A DNA stretch of 64,000 nucleotides from Winogradskyella wichelsiae (GTDB lineage: Bacteria; Bacteroidota; Bacteroidia; Flavobacteriales; Flavobacteriaceae): contig NZ_JABFDJ010000003.1 of assembly GCF_013403925.1 (NCBI RefSeq), forward strand, positions 186,001 through 250,000, given 5' to 3'. Both the position numbers and the translations under genes were made by a program. The notes under the pieces are model-generated. The model did not search any database, had not been told where the DNA came from, and was given only the letters and a program-made list of their open reading frames with translations. Position 1 is the stretch's first letter, and each line of letters starts with the position of its first letter. Positions 8,589 to 16,280 of the stretch are shown in pieces.

Positions 8589-8852
8589 TCTAATAAATAC
8601 CTCGTTGGTTTTTGGATATGTGATGAGGATTTAATATTAAAAGGGAATAGATACTATTACACTTACAAAATAATGGGACTTATTACGGTTAGCAAGAGCT
8701 TAAAATGGGTTGGTATGGTAGAACCTTTAAAAATAATACCAAAAGGCACTCTAATTAGAGTTTCACTTGCCAAATGGTGGCCTCGAAAGAATAAACTTAA
8801 AGATTATAATGTACCTCATGGATGTTATCTTCAATTATCAGGCTGGTATTAA
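8589..8852 (+). pseudogene. 3' remnant of an unrecognised gene
   Basis: A frame open from 8589 (stop at 8586) to TAA at 8852 gives 87 protein-like residues but has no start near its beginning; an internal ATG at 8673 would give 59 residues. The C-terminal part is well-composed and ends GCYLQLSGWY. The natural reading is the tail of a longer gene whose 5' part was lost. Expression as a 59-residue protein from 8673 is possible. I cannot name the family. It converges on the 309-residue gene and marks one edge of the accessory cassette. Confidence 0.45.
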
Positions 8853-8894
8853 CTTAAGAAAAGGAGGAAACCCTTTTCTTAAAGAGTTTCCGTC

Positions 8895-9824
8895 CTATGA
8901 TGCTTTATTATAAAGCTGAATTAACTTTTCTAAATCTATTGAAGGATAATTTAGTTTAACATAATCCTGAAAATCCAGAAGTGAACCATTGTAGCTTTTT
9001 ACAAAGTCAATTAATCTATCTTTTGGTTTTCTAAAGTGGTTGTTAATATTTTTAATTATCGGTTTTTTAGTTCCATCTTTTAATTCATTAATAAATTTGC
9101 CACTAGCATCTAATTTAATAGTACCGCTTAATATCTCTTTAGAAATAAAATTACTTGATATAAACCAGTTGTAACGATTTGTGTAAATCCTTTGTCCACT
9201 TGTCAAAAATTGAGGAACTAAAATTATATGCCTGCCTTTAAATTTAGGTAATTTAGCCATTTTTGTCATCCATTTTCCTGAAGAATGGTCATAATATTCA
9301 ATTTTTGTTTCAAAAACGGGTACACCATATTTTACACATTGCTGAAAAGTGAATTCAGCTAATATATCCCTACAAACATTAGCTAAAGTATCAGACATAT
9401 TATCTTGACCAATACCTTTTACTAATAGTAGAACATTATGTGCTTCATTAGTAACGGAAACTCCTGCTTTTGCAAATTTATTTGCAGATAATGAATCAAA
9501 TACTACATCAGCTTTTGTAGGTCCAATACCTTTTCCTTTGTTACTATGAGAATAACCCAGATGATACTCATTTGCTTCATGTAAATGCGATAAAAACTTT
9601 AATCCGTTCTGTCTATCATTAGTCACTATAAAACTTCTATTAAGTGTTTCTAAAAAAGATTTACTTCTTAAGTACATCTTTTTTGCCATCATATTATTTA
9701 AATTATTCGCAATATGATATGGATCGATAAATGCTTCTAAATCATTATCCATTAAAATGTTTAGATGTTCTGTATTTTCTTCGGTTACACCGAAATGTTC
9801 GTTAAATGTAATTTTTTTAATCAT
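8895..9824 (-). CDS. Uncharacterised 309-residue protein of the accessory cassette
   Basis: I do not recognise a named family. Visible landmarks are a FIDPY motif (about 32-36), LGYSHSNKGKGIGPTKAD (about 94-111), a conserved-looking GIGQDNMSDTLANV (about 137-150) followed by FTFQQCVKYGVP, then a beta-rich EYYDHSSGKW and KGRHIILVPQFL region and a basic C-terminal third. It is soluble, with no signal peptide or membrane segment. Its ATG overlaps the TGA of the 63-residue gene (ATGA), which indicates translational coupling. The divergent sigma-like and Panacea-like genes suggest a regulated accessory, possibly defensive module. An enzymatic role is conceivable but not shown. Confidence 0.78.
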   Translation of the reverse strand: MIKKITFNEHFGVTEENTEHLNILMDNDLEAFIDPYHIANNLNNMMAKKMYLRSKSFLETLNRSFIVTNDRQNGLKFLSHLHEANEYHLGYSHSNKGKGIGPTKADVVFDSLSANKFAKAGVSVTNEAHNVLLLVKGIGQDNMSDTLANVCRDILAEFTFQQCVKYGVPVFETKIEYYDHSSGKWMTKMAKLPKFKGRHIILVPQFLTSGQRIYTNRYNWFISSNFISKEILSGTIKLDASGKFINELKDGTKKPIIKNINNHFRKPKDRLIDFVKSYNGSLLDFQDYVKLNYPSIDLEKLIQLYNKAS

Positions 9825-10012
9825 TTATTGTGTTTTAAATTATTTTCTTTTCTAACTCCTTTGAATTTTCCTCCAGATGTTTTAACGTCCATAAACTTTC
9901 CAGTTTCTGTGTCTCGTTTTACATAAAGATTTGTTTTAGTGTTTAGCACTTGTGAGCGTTTTTTTACTGCTCCTTTTCTTGCGTTGTCTCCAACTGGTTT
10001 GTTTGTCGCCAT
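9821..10012 (-). CDS. Small basic protein, conserved orphan family
   Basis: This 63-residue protein is very lysine/arginine rich and carries the pattern KPVGDNARKGAVKKRSQ (5-21), YVKRDTETGKFMDVK, and KFKGVRKE. From memory, similar short proteins of 55-70 residues occur widely in bacteria as hypotheticals. The charge suggests nucleic acid or ribosome contact, but this is inference. It is the first gene of a two-gene unit: its stop overlaps the start of the 309-residue gene by four bases. It faces the sigma-like gene across about 100 bases that should contain both promoters. Confidence 0.78.
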   Translation of the reverse strand: MATNKPVGDNARKGAVKKRSQVLNTKTNLYVKRDTETGKFMDVKTSGGKFKGVRKENNLKHNK

Positions 10013-10119
10013 TTACAGGGTTTGTTTTAATTATTATTGTTAAATTTATCGCACGATGCGTTTCTATCAGTACGTAAATCAGTTACCAACGCTTTTGCGT
10101 ATATAAATTGAAGCCCTTA

Positions 10120-10776
10120 ATGGAGGATTGGAAAAGATTTCAAAATAAAAGCACTCTTGAATTAATAACATTATTTCAAGATGAGGAGCAACCTGAACAG
10201 GTAAGAGATTCTGCTTTTTTTGCTATTTTTTATAAATTTCAAGAAGATCTTTTGAAAAAATGTGAAATTATTTGCAAGAATTTTGGGCACAACGTAACTG
10301 TGGCAGAACAAATAACTGAATCTACCTTTAAAAATTATGCAAAAAAAGGATGTTTTAAACTTGAAAAAGCTAATTGCGAAAATATTGATAAATCATTTAA
10401 GTTATATCTCTACGCAATAGCTAAAAGAGAACTTATAGATTATTATAGAATTGAAAAAAAGAAAAGACTTGGTCTCTATTATGATGGGACAGAAACAATT
10501 GTTATTGATTTACCAGATTATCCAAATGCAAATTTAAGTATAGAAATAAAAGTAAAATTAAAAGCTATTAAATCGCTACCTAGTAGCCATAGAACAGTTT
10601 ATCTTACATATATGAAATATGAAAAACTAGGTTGTAATTTACCTAGAAAACTACAAAAAGAATTAAGAGAACATTTAGGCGTTAAGCAAAACACTATACG
10701 AACTTATAAAAAAGAAGCTATTGATAAGATTGAAGATTATTTAGAAATAATGAAATTCACACAATCACAAGAATAA
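10120..10776 (+). CDS. Sigma-70 family-like RNA polymerase sigma factor
   Basis: Residues about 24-115 resemble sigma region 2 (FFAIFYKFQEDLL, then VAEQITESTFKNYAKKG and LYLYAIAKRELIDYYRIEKKKR, matching the usual WLY-IArNxxiDyyR block). Residues about 140-205 resemble region 4 (LKAIKSLPSSHRTVYLTY...HLGVKQNTIRTYKKEAIDKI) with a short insertion before the helix-turn-helix. The ATG at 10120 is preferred; an in-frame TTG at 10108 would add four residues. Its TAA shares one base with the ATG of the next gene (TAATG). It may direct transcription of its own cassette or serve as a DNA-binding regulator only. No anti-sigma gene is seen. Confidence 0.78.
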   Translation: MEDWKRFQNKSTLELITLFQDEEQPEQVRDSAFFAIFYKFQEDLLKKCEIICKNFGHNVTVAEQITESTFKNYAKKGCFKLEKANCENIDKSFKLYLYAIAKRELIDYYRIEKKKRLGLYYDGTETIVIDLPDYPNANLSIEIKVKLKAIKSLPSSHRTVYLTYMKYEKLGCNLPRKLQKELREHLGVKQNTIRTYKKEAIDKIEDYLEIMKFTQSQE

Positions 10777-11504
10777 TGAAAAAATCTAATATTAATAACC
10801 TATTTGGTAGTATTGGTTTTGGTTTTCCTGAAAACATCGATGAGTTGAATGAATTTGACAATACATTTGAAAACTATCAATTCGAAGCTGATAAAAGTAA
10901 AATTGACCCAAAAAAGATATTTTCTGATGTTAAAAAATCAAATATTAAGATAACGAAAAATGATTATCATAAGAGAACTGTTTTAGCTGCTGAAATTGTT
11001 TTAAATCTACATTCAGAAAGAACATTAGGTCATTTAAAACTGCAAAAAATAATGTATTTATGTCAAAATACAATTGATATGAATTTACATACTAATTTCT
11101 TGAAGCAAGCAATGGGGCCATATGACCCACATTTAATGAGATCAATTGACAAACAATTCAAAGACCATAAATGGTTCTGTTATCAAACTGATGAATTCCC
11201 AAAATATAGACTTATGGAAAGGGCAGGAGGTCATAAGGATTGGTTTGAAAAATATTTCAGTAATCAACTTTCAGAAATTAATTTCATAATTGAAAAATTT
11301 AGAGGCGCAACAACTGATCAAGTTGAAATTGTAGCCACTATATTTGCTTGTTGGAAAGATATAAAAGAGAACAAAGAAATTCTTAGCGATGAGTTGATTA
11401 TTAAAAAGTTCTATGCTTGGCATAAGAATAAAGATAAGTATTCTAGAGATAGAATTATAAAGGCAATTAGTTGGATGACACAAGAGAATATATATCCTAT
11501 ATAA
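10776..11504 (+). CDS. Panacea/SocA-like (DUF4065-type) domain protein
   Basis: The 242-residue protein has an acidic N-terminal part (FGSIGFGFPENIDELNEFDN) and a C-terminal half resembling the Panacea/SocA domain: RTLGHLKLQKIMYLCQ (about 87-102) followed by FLKQAMGPYDPHLMRSID, which parallels the LKLQKLLYYAQ...GPV core. Panacea domains are known as antitoxin modules in toxin-antitoxin systems and in SocA, a proteolytic adaptor; here no classic small toxin adjoins it. The one-base overlap with the sigma-like gene shows cotranslation. The domain call is by motif and not by search. Confidence 0.68.
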   Translation: MKKSNINNLFGSIGFGFPENIDELNEFDNTFENYQFEADKSKIDPKKIFSDVKKSNIKITKNDYHKRTVLAAEIVLNLHSERTLGHLKLQKIMYLCQNTIDMNLHTNFLKQAMGPYDPHLMRSIDKQFKDHKWFCYQTDEFPKYRLMERAGGHKDWFEKYFSNQLSEINFIIEKFRGATTDQVEIVATIFACWKDIKENKEILSDELIIKKFYAWHKNKDKYSRDRIIKAISWMTQENIYPI

Positions 11505-11516
11505 GTAAATATATTG

Positions 11517-11652
11517 TTAAGCCATATCATTGAGTAACTTATGTATCCTATTATGACAATATATACAAATAGACACTAGCCAATTATAATATTCTTTACC
11601 AAAATTTCTCTTAAAATCAGGTTTACACAAACTTGAATGGCAAGAGCACCAC
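11517..11652 (-). pseudogene. Remnant of an HNH-like gene
   Basis: Reading the minus strand, CSCHSSLCKPDFKRNFGKEY...VSICI can be joined by a one-base frameshift to YCHNRIHKLLNDMA and a TAA at 11519-11517. The CxxCH and CHNRIHK elements resemble the end of an HNH nuclease-like protein. Stops appear upstream in the same frame. It is a short decayed fragment, read by eye, ending 13 bases past the Panacea-like gene on the opposite strand. Confidence 0.35.
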
Positions 11653-11903
11653 AATCAGAGATCAGCAATACAAGATATCATTTCATCAAGTTAAAATACC
11701 AAAACAAGTGCACTAATTAATACAAATAACATTTCTCCAACTTCACGAACAAATACATAGAATTGATAATTCTAAAAGCTTCAGCAACTTGTATTTTAGA
11801 AGCAGATTGATACAATCCGTCATAAAATCCCCCCAAACCCCTAAAAAGATTAAAAGCATTGTTTTAATTTTGTGCCTTATAAACGCTGCCTAAATTAAGA
11901 CGC

Positions 11904-12503
11904 TTGCTAGAAAAAAGACCACAATTACCCCAAGAACAGCTTACAGAAACCGATTACTTTATTTATTGCTTAGAAGGCGTTGGTGATGTAGACACCAACA
12001 CGGTAACCGAAGCACAAAACAACTTAGCACAATTGGCCCTAAACTACGGCATAGCCAGTATCTATAAGACCTGCGACACTATTGAAGGGCTAGAGGAGAG
12101 CTTAAACGCTTTGGTATTAGACGATCATCACTTTAAGGCCTATGAGATTATCTATTTAGTGATTAGGGGGGAAGCCAACAATATTTGTTTAAATGACTAC
12201 TATTATAGTTTACAAGAAATTGCAGAACTCTTTGAAGGCCAGTTAGACGGTAAGATTTTACATTTCTCTAATGCTAAAATTCTAGATTTAGATGAGGAAG
12301 AAGCACAATATTTTTTAGATATTACGGGGGCCAAAGCGATTTCGGGCTATGGACATCCCTATAATGACATAGCGAGCACAAAACTTGATGAAGTTTTCTT
12401 TAATTTATTTAGAGACGATGATGATCTGTTAGCGGTTGTAGAAGAATTGCACCAAAGGCATTATAACGTCTGCAAATTACTAGATTTTAGATTGTATTAT
12501 TAA
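11904..12503 (+). CDS. DUF6642-like protein
   Basis: This 199-residue protein resembles DUF6642: an FIYCLEG opening (about 19-25), YEIIYLVIRGEANNICLNDY, LDGKILHFSNAKIL and a FLDITGAKAISGYGHPYNDIAS block. Family members have a CHAT/caspase-like layout in which the HF-S-C segment holds a cysteine; here the HFSN segment has no cysteine, so activity may be lost. There is no ATG in the frame; the start is set at TTG 11904, since a stop lies at 11880-11882 and no methionine occurs inside. Either a TTG start or a lost 5' end is possible. Confidence 0.6.
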   Translation: MLEKRPQLPQEQLTETDYFIYCLEGVGDVDTNTVTEAQNNLAQLALNYGIASIYKTCDTIEGLEESLNALVLDDHHFKAYEIIYLVIRGEANNICLNDYYYSLQEIAELFEGQLDGKILHFSNAKILDLDEEEAQYFLDITGAKAISGYGHPYNDIASTKLDEVFFNLFRDDDDLLAVVEELHQRHYNVCKLLDFRLYY

Positions 12504-12633
12504 AGGCTGTGGCTTACAAAGTGTTTGGGTACTGCATGTCAACCAAAGTTTGTTGTGAAGGCTATTAAAAGGCTATTAAAAAGCTAAGATATTTAGAGTT
12601 CTGTGAAGCACTAATACATAGTAATTCGATAAA

Positions 12634-13056
12634 AATGAACACTTTACGGAATTCCCAAACAGTAATGTATTAGGTGTTGATGTAAAAGGCCAACTGTTAT
12701 TATGTAAAATAGATCATCAGCATATAAGTCTGCAATTGCAAAGTATAAATATAAATAGTACACCAGCAAATGTGGCACATACCACATGCTTAGAGATCAC
12801 ATATTTGAAGCGCCAAAACAACACGTATAAAATGCTTAAAACAAAACCAACCATGCATGGCATCACAAAAGAAACGTTATACTTTAAAATAGACCAAACC
12901 AATATTGAGCATAACACCAAAGCAGATTAAAAACCATTAAAGTTATTTACAAGCAATACTCTGGCAGCATCTTTTCAAGAAGTTCCAATAAAAATTCTCG
13001 AAGATTATAATCAAGTGATACTTTGGGCTGAAAAAGCATTACAACTACAGATCTAA
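12634..13056 (+). pseudogene. Decayed gene of unknown family
   Basis: A frame running from EFPNSNVLGVDVKGQLLLCK (near 12650) through TTCLEITYLKRQNNTYKM reaches TAA at 12928-12930 and then continues in the same frame as KPLKLFTSNTLAASFQEVP...ILWAEKALQLQI to TAA at 13056. ATG at 12634 (MNTLR) is one base out of this frame. So one frameshift and one nonsense codon interrupt what looks like a single protein of about 140 residues. No family recognised. The rest of 12504-13224 shows nothing else supported. Confidence 0.45.
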
Positions 13057-13224
13057 AAAACAATAAGCCGTTTAATAAAGCTACAATACCCCTATAATTC
13101 TATTATTACTAAATGTCCTATAATTTATATTATGTAAAATACTTTTAAAAGAAACCATGAGAGATCATCTCATTATACACAACTACCTCGTATTGATGAA
13201 CATTGATTACAACCTAAGATCACT

Positions 13225-14415
13225 TTAAACTTTTCGGTCTTTACCTACATCGATACCCGTAACCAGTTTGGCAATGGCTAAGACTATTAATAAAATTATG
13301 GCATAATTCCATACCTGTGTTAAGTCATAAATTACACCAACAATAAAAGGCCCTGTGGCAGCAATTAAATAGCCAATAGATTGTACAATACCCGAAAGTT
13401 CTGCTGCGGTTTCTGCATCATCCGATCGTAAAACAATAAGCAATAAAGCCAACCCAAATGTCCCACCAATAACGATGCCTATAAGGCTAACCCAAAGTTC
13501 AACCATTCCGATTCCTGGTATCAATAATCCTATTAAGCCAATAAGTTCAATCACAACTAAAGAAAAAATAACCAAACGCTGATCTTTACGTGAGCCTGCC
13601 CAAACAGGCACCAAAATAGCCCCTATAATTCCGGTGCCTTGAGATAAGGATAGCATCCACCCTGCATACGCCGCATCAAACCCACGATCAATGAGTATGG
13701 CTGGCAACCAAGCTAAAATAATATAAAATGCAGCAGATTGAAGGCCCATATAAAAGGCCATTTTCCAGACCAGCATTGAACCACTTAACTTTTTTATAGC
13801 GACTTTAAAACTCCGTTTTGGTGGTAAACGTTTAATTCGCTTAATATTAGGAATCCAAATAATGATGGCAAAAATGGCTAATAAGGCCCAAGACCCCAGC
13901 GAGCCTCTCCATCCAAGATTCATTTCTACTGCCAATGGCACACTTAAGCCTGCCGCAAAAGCAGCCCCTAGAGACATAATTCCGGAGTATAAACTAGTGA
14001 CAAAGCCTGCTTTATGAGGAAAGTTTCGTTTAATTAATGCAGGTATTAATACATTTCCAAATGCTATCGCTATGCCTAAAATAATAGTTCCTAAATACAA
14101 AGGGAAAACACCACCCGCAGAACGAATTATAAGTCCTGCGGCGAGTAATATTAGAGCGCCTAAAAGCGTCTTTCCAATGCCAAAACGCTTGGTAAATAAA
14201 GCGGTCATGGTAGAAACTACACCAAACGCCAATAATGGCAAAGTGGTTAGTAACCCTAATAAAGTATCTGAAAGTTTAACCTCTAAACGAATCATATCTA
14301 TTAAAGGTCCAATACTAGAAAGTGCAGGTCTTAAATTTATAGAAACGAATAGTACACCGACAAGCAGTAGCGTTCGGGATCCTTTACTTAATCCATTTTG
14401 ATCTAATTTTGCCAT
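13225..14415 (-). CDS. MFS transporter, CynX/NimT family
   Basis: A 396-residue, 12-helix major facilitator. The opening NLRPALSSIGPLIDMIR (about 27-43) and GLLTTLPLLAFGVVS are diagnostic of the CynX/NimT (cyanate / 2-nitroimidazole) branch; LYSGIMSLGAAFAAG and LAWLPAILIDRGFDAA support it. It probably moves a small anion or drug across the inner membrane; the substrate cannot be predicted, and no cyanase gene adjoins it. Length matches the family. It appears monocistronic, with gaps of about 170 bases on either side. Confidence 0.9.
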   Translation of the reverse strand: MAKLDQNGLSKGSRTLLLVGVLFVSINLRPALSSIGPLIDMIRLEVKLSDTLLGLLTTLPLLAFGVVSTMTALFTKRFGIGKTLLGALILLAAGLIIRSAGGVFPLYLGTIILGIAIAFGNVLIPALIKRNFPHKAGFVTSLYSGIMSLGAAFAAGLSVPLAVEMNLGWRGSLGSWALLAIFAIIIWIPNIKRIKRLPPKRSFKVAIKKLSGSMLVWKMAFYMGLQSAAFYIILAWLPAILIDRGFDAAYAGWMLSLSQGTGIIGAILVPVWAGSRKDQRLVIFSLVVIELIGLIGLLIPGIGMVELWVSLIGIVIGGTFGLALLLIVLRSDDAETAAELSGIVQSIGYLIAATGPFIVGVIYDLTQVWNYAIILLIVLAIAKLVTGIDVGKDRKV

Positions 14416-14586
14416 AATATTTAATAAGAGCTACAAAACGTCGAATTATTGCGAAGGTTCATAGGTTTTCGTAATGCATTGAAATACCTTAAAAAAAACA
14501 GCAAAAATAGGCGTTTGTTTTGAGAAGCAGCCTTATTGATTATACTATTACAATAGCCTCACAAAAAATAGAAAACCAACCAATAA

Positions 14587-15465
14587 TTACCCCGTAATAT
14601 AGTCTCCTTCTACATATTGGTCGGCATATTGCTTGGTGAAATGTGCACCAAATAATAAGATTAAACAAGAATATGATACCCACAGCATAATTAGAATGAT
14701 TGAGCCCGCAGCTCCGTATGTAGACCCAGGTTCCATGGTATTAAAATATAAAGCCAACAGATATTTACCAATTAAAAACATAAACGTTGTTAACGCAGCA
14801 CCTGTTCTTACAGATTTCCATTTAATCTTGGCCGATGGTAAATATTTAAACATTGTTGCAAACAATAAATAAACAAAACCTACAGAGACTAAAAAATCTA
14901 CAACAAACAGATAATCAAATAAGTTATCGGGTAAAAACCGATTGAGTTGTTTACTAAAGGTGCTTAATAATGACGTTAATACAAAACTAGTTAACAATAA
15001 GAAACCTAAGATTAGTATAAACCCAAAGCTTTTTACACGACTCATTAATGTGGCAATAATGTTATTTTTATAAGAAGGTTCTTGTTCCCAAATGGTATCT
15101 AATGCCGACTGTAACTGAAAGAAAACCCCTGTAGAACCGTACAGTAAGGTTCCAATACCAATAATGGTTGCAAAAATGTTTGTTTGCTCACCACTTTGGT
15201 TTTCAATCATTGTTCTTATGGCATCTGCGGCATCAGGCCCAATGGCTTGTGAGATTTCGCCAAGCAATTCTCCTTGTACAAGCTCTTCTCCCCAAAAACT
15301 ACCAACAACTTTTAGTATAATAATCACTAGGGCTGGCAGCGACAAAACAGCATAGTAAGCCACAACTGCACTCCGCTGAAAGGGCTCTCCATCAAACCAC
15401 GATTTGGCTGACGCAACTAATAATTGAGGTAAATGTTGTATTTTAAACTTGGGCTTTTCAGTCAT
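14587..15465 (-). CDS. YihY/BrkB family inner-membrane protein
   Basis: A 292-residue membrane protein with six hydrophobic segments and the YihY/BrkB layout: FQRSAVVAYYAVLSLPALVI (about 29-48), a helical loop, GIGTLLYGSTGVFFQLQSALDTIWE, and the terminal YGAAGSIILIMLWVSYSCLI block. Members were once called ribonuclease BN, which is now considered a misannotation; their function remains unclear. A hairpin just upstream (15484-15515) closes the preceding gene, so it is likely transcribed from its own promoter. Confidence 0.92.
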   Translation of the reverse strand: MTEKPKFKIQHLPQLLVASAKSWFDGEPFQRSAVVAYYAVLSLPALVIIILKVVGSFWGEELVQGELLGEISQAIGPDAADAIRTMIENQSGEQTNIFATIIGIGTLLYGSTGVFFQLQSALDTIWEQEPSYKNNIIATLMSRVKSFGFILILGFLLLTSFVLTSLLSTFSKQLNRFLPDNLFDYLFVVDFLVSVGFVYLLFATMFKYLPSAKIKWKSVRTGAALTTFMFLIGKYLLALYFNTMEPGSTYGAAGSIILIMLWVSYSCLILLFGAHFTKQYADQYVEGDYITG

Positions 15466-15483
15466 ATATTCTAATAATAAAAA

Positions 15484-15515
15484 ATACGTAAAGCCTAATG
15501 AAAGACTTTACGTAT
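15484..15515 (-). terminator. Terminator after the peroxiredoxin-like gene
   Basis: ATACGTAAAG and CTTTACGTAT form a perfect 10-bp stem with a 12-base loop. On the minus strand it is followed by TTTTTT, 20-50 bases after the peroxiredoxin-like stop. Confidence 0.75.
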
Positions 15516-15535
15516 GTATAAAGTGATACTATGGA

Positions 15536-16042
15536 TTAAGCTTCTCCTCTAGCCGGATAATCTTTATTTAATACAAATTTAATGGCATTAATAACATCAT
15601 CTAACTCTGGTCTTGCAAACGGCATGGTCTGTATAGAAGCGCAATACAATTCTTGATTTGGTCTAATAATAAACAAACCAGGTTCTATAAATGTTTCAGG
15701 TTCATCTTTTATACCTTTTGAAATATATAAGCCCCAATCTCTAGCGTCTTCTATAGGGAACTCATAACCTAATGGTACATCTCCTATCTCCCATTCTTTA
15801 GTTGTTTTTATAGCTAATTCTTTAGTTTCACTGCTTATCGCTACAACATTAACACCTAGCTCTTTAAACTTTGGTAATTTAGTTTGTAACTCTTCTAAGT
15901 ATTTTTTACACACCGGACAATGAAGACCTCGATAAACAATAATCATAGTAAACGCTTCTGGATCTTGTTTGCTTAACGTCCACTCTGTTCCGTTCGTTAA
16001 ATTTATGGTTAAATCTGGTGTTTTCTGTCTTGGTTTTAACAT
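15536..16042 (-). CDS. Peroxiredoxin-like (AhpC/TSA superfamily) protein
   Basis: A thioredoxin-fold protein with YRGLHCPVCKKYLEEL: the first cysteine of CPVC sits where peroxiredoxins carry the peroxidatic cysteine after a conserved Arg-Gly/Pro turn. ISSETKE and GLFIIRPNQELYCASIQTMPFARP follow family spacing. It probably reduces peroxides or serves as a thiol redox protein in the cytoplasm. ATG at 16042 (MLKPRQKTPDL, 168 residues) is chosen over the in-frame ATG at 16081, whose extra 13 residues (MELKLLNHKKERD) look like untranslated leader. Confidence 0.88.
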   Translation of the reverse strand: MLKPRQKTPDLTINLTNGTEWTLSKQDPEAFTMIIVYRGLHCPVCKKYLEELQTKLPKFKELGVNVVAISSETKELAIKTTKEWEIGDVPLGYEFPIEDARDWGLYISKGIKDEPETFIEPGLFIIRPNQELYCASIQTMPFARPELDDVINAIKFVLNKDYPARGEA

Positions 16043-16280
16043 GTCTCTTTCTTTTTTATGATTCAATAATTTTAATTCCAATATCGGAATGCTCTAAATT
16101 AGATATTATGTGGCGCACATGTTGTCTCGTTTGCAAATTCTATTAATGCGAAAGCTAAAACACACAAAAAACACCGCGCTAAGTCCCCTATTTTATATAC
16201 GTCAATATTATTAAGGATACCGTTAATAACTTCCTTAATAGATATGGACCTTTGAAGTAAATAAAAAAAGAAAGCGAATT

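Noticed and set aside
12717-12920. 67-residue hydrophobic minus-strand frame
   Set aside because: It lies opposite the better-supported decayed gene on the plus strand, and its hydrophobicity reflects complementary codons.
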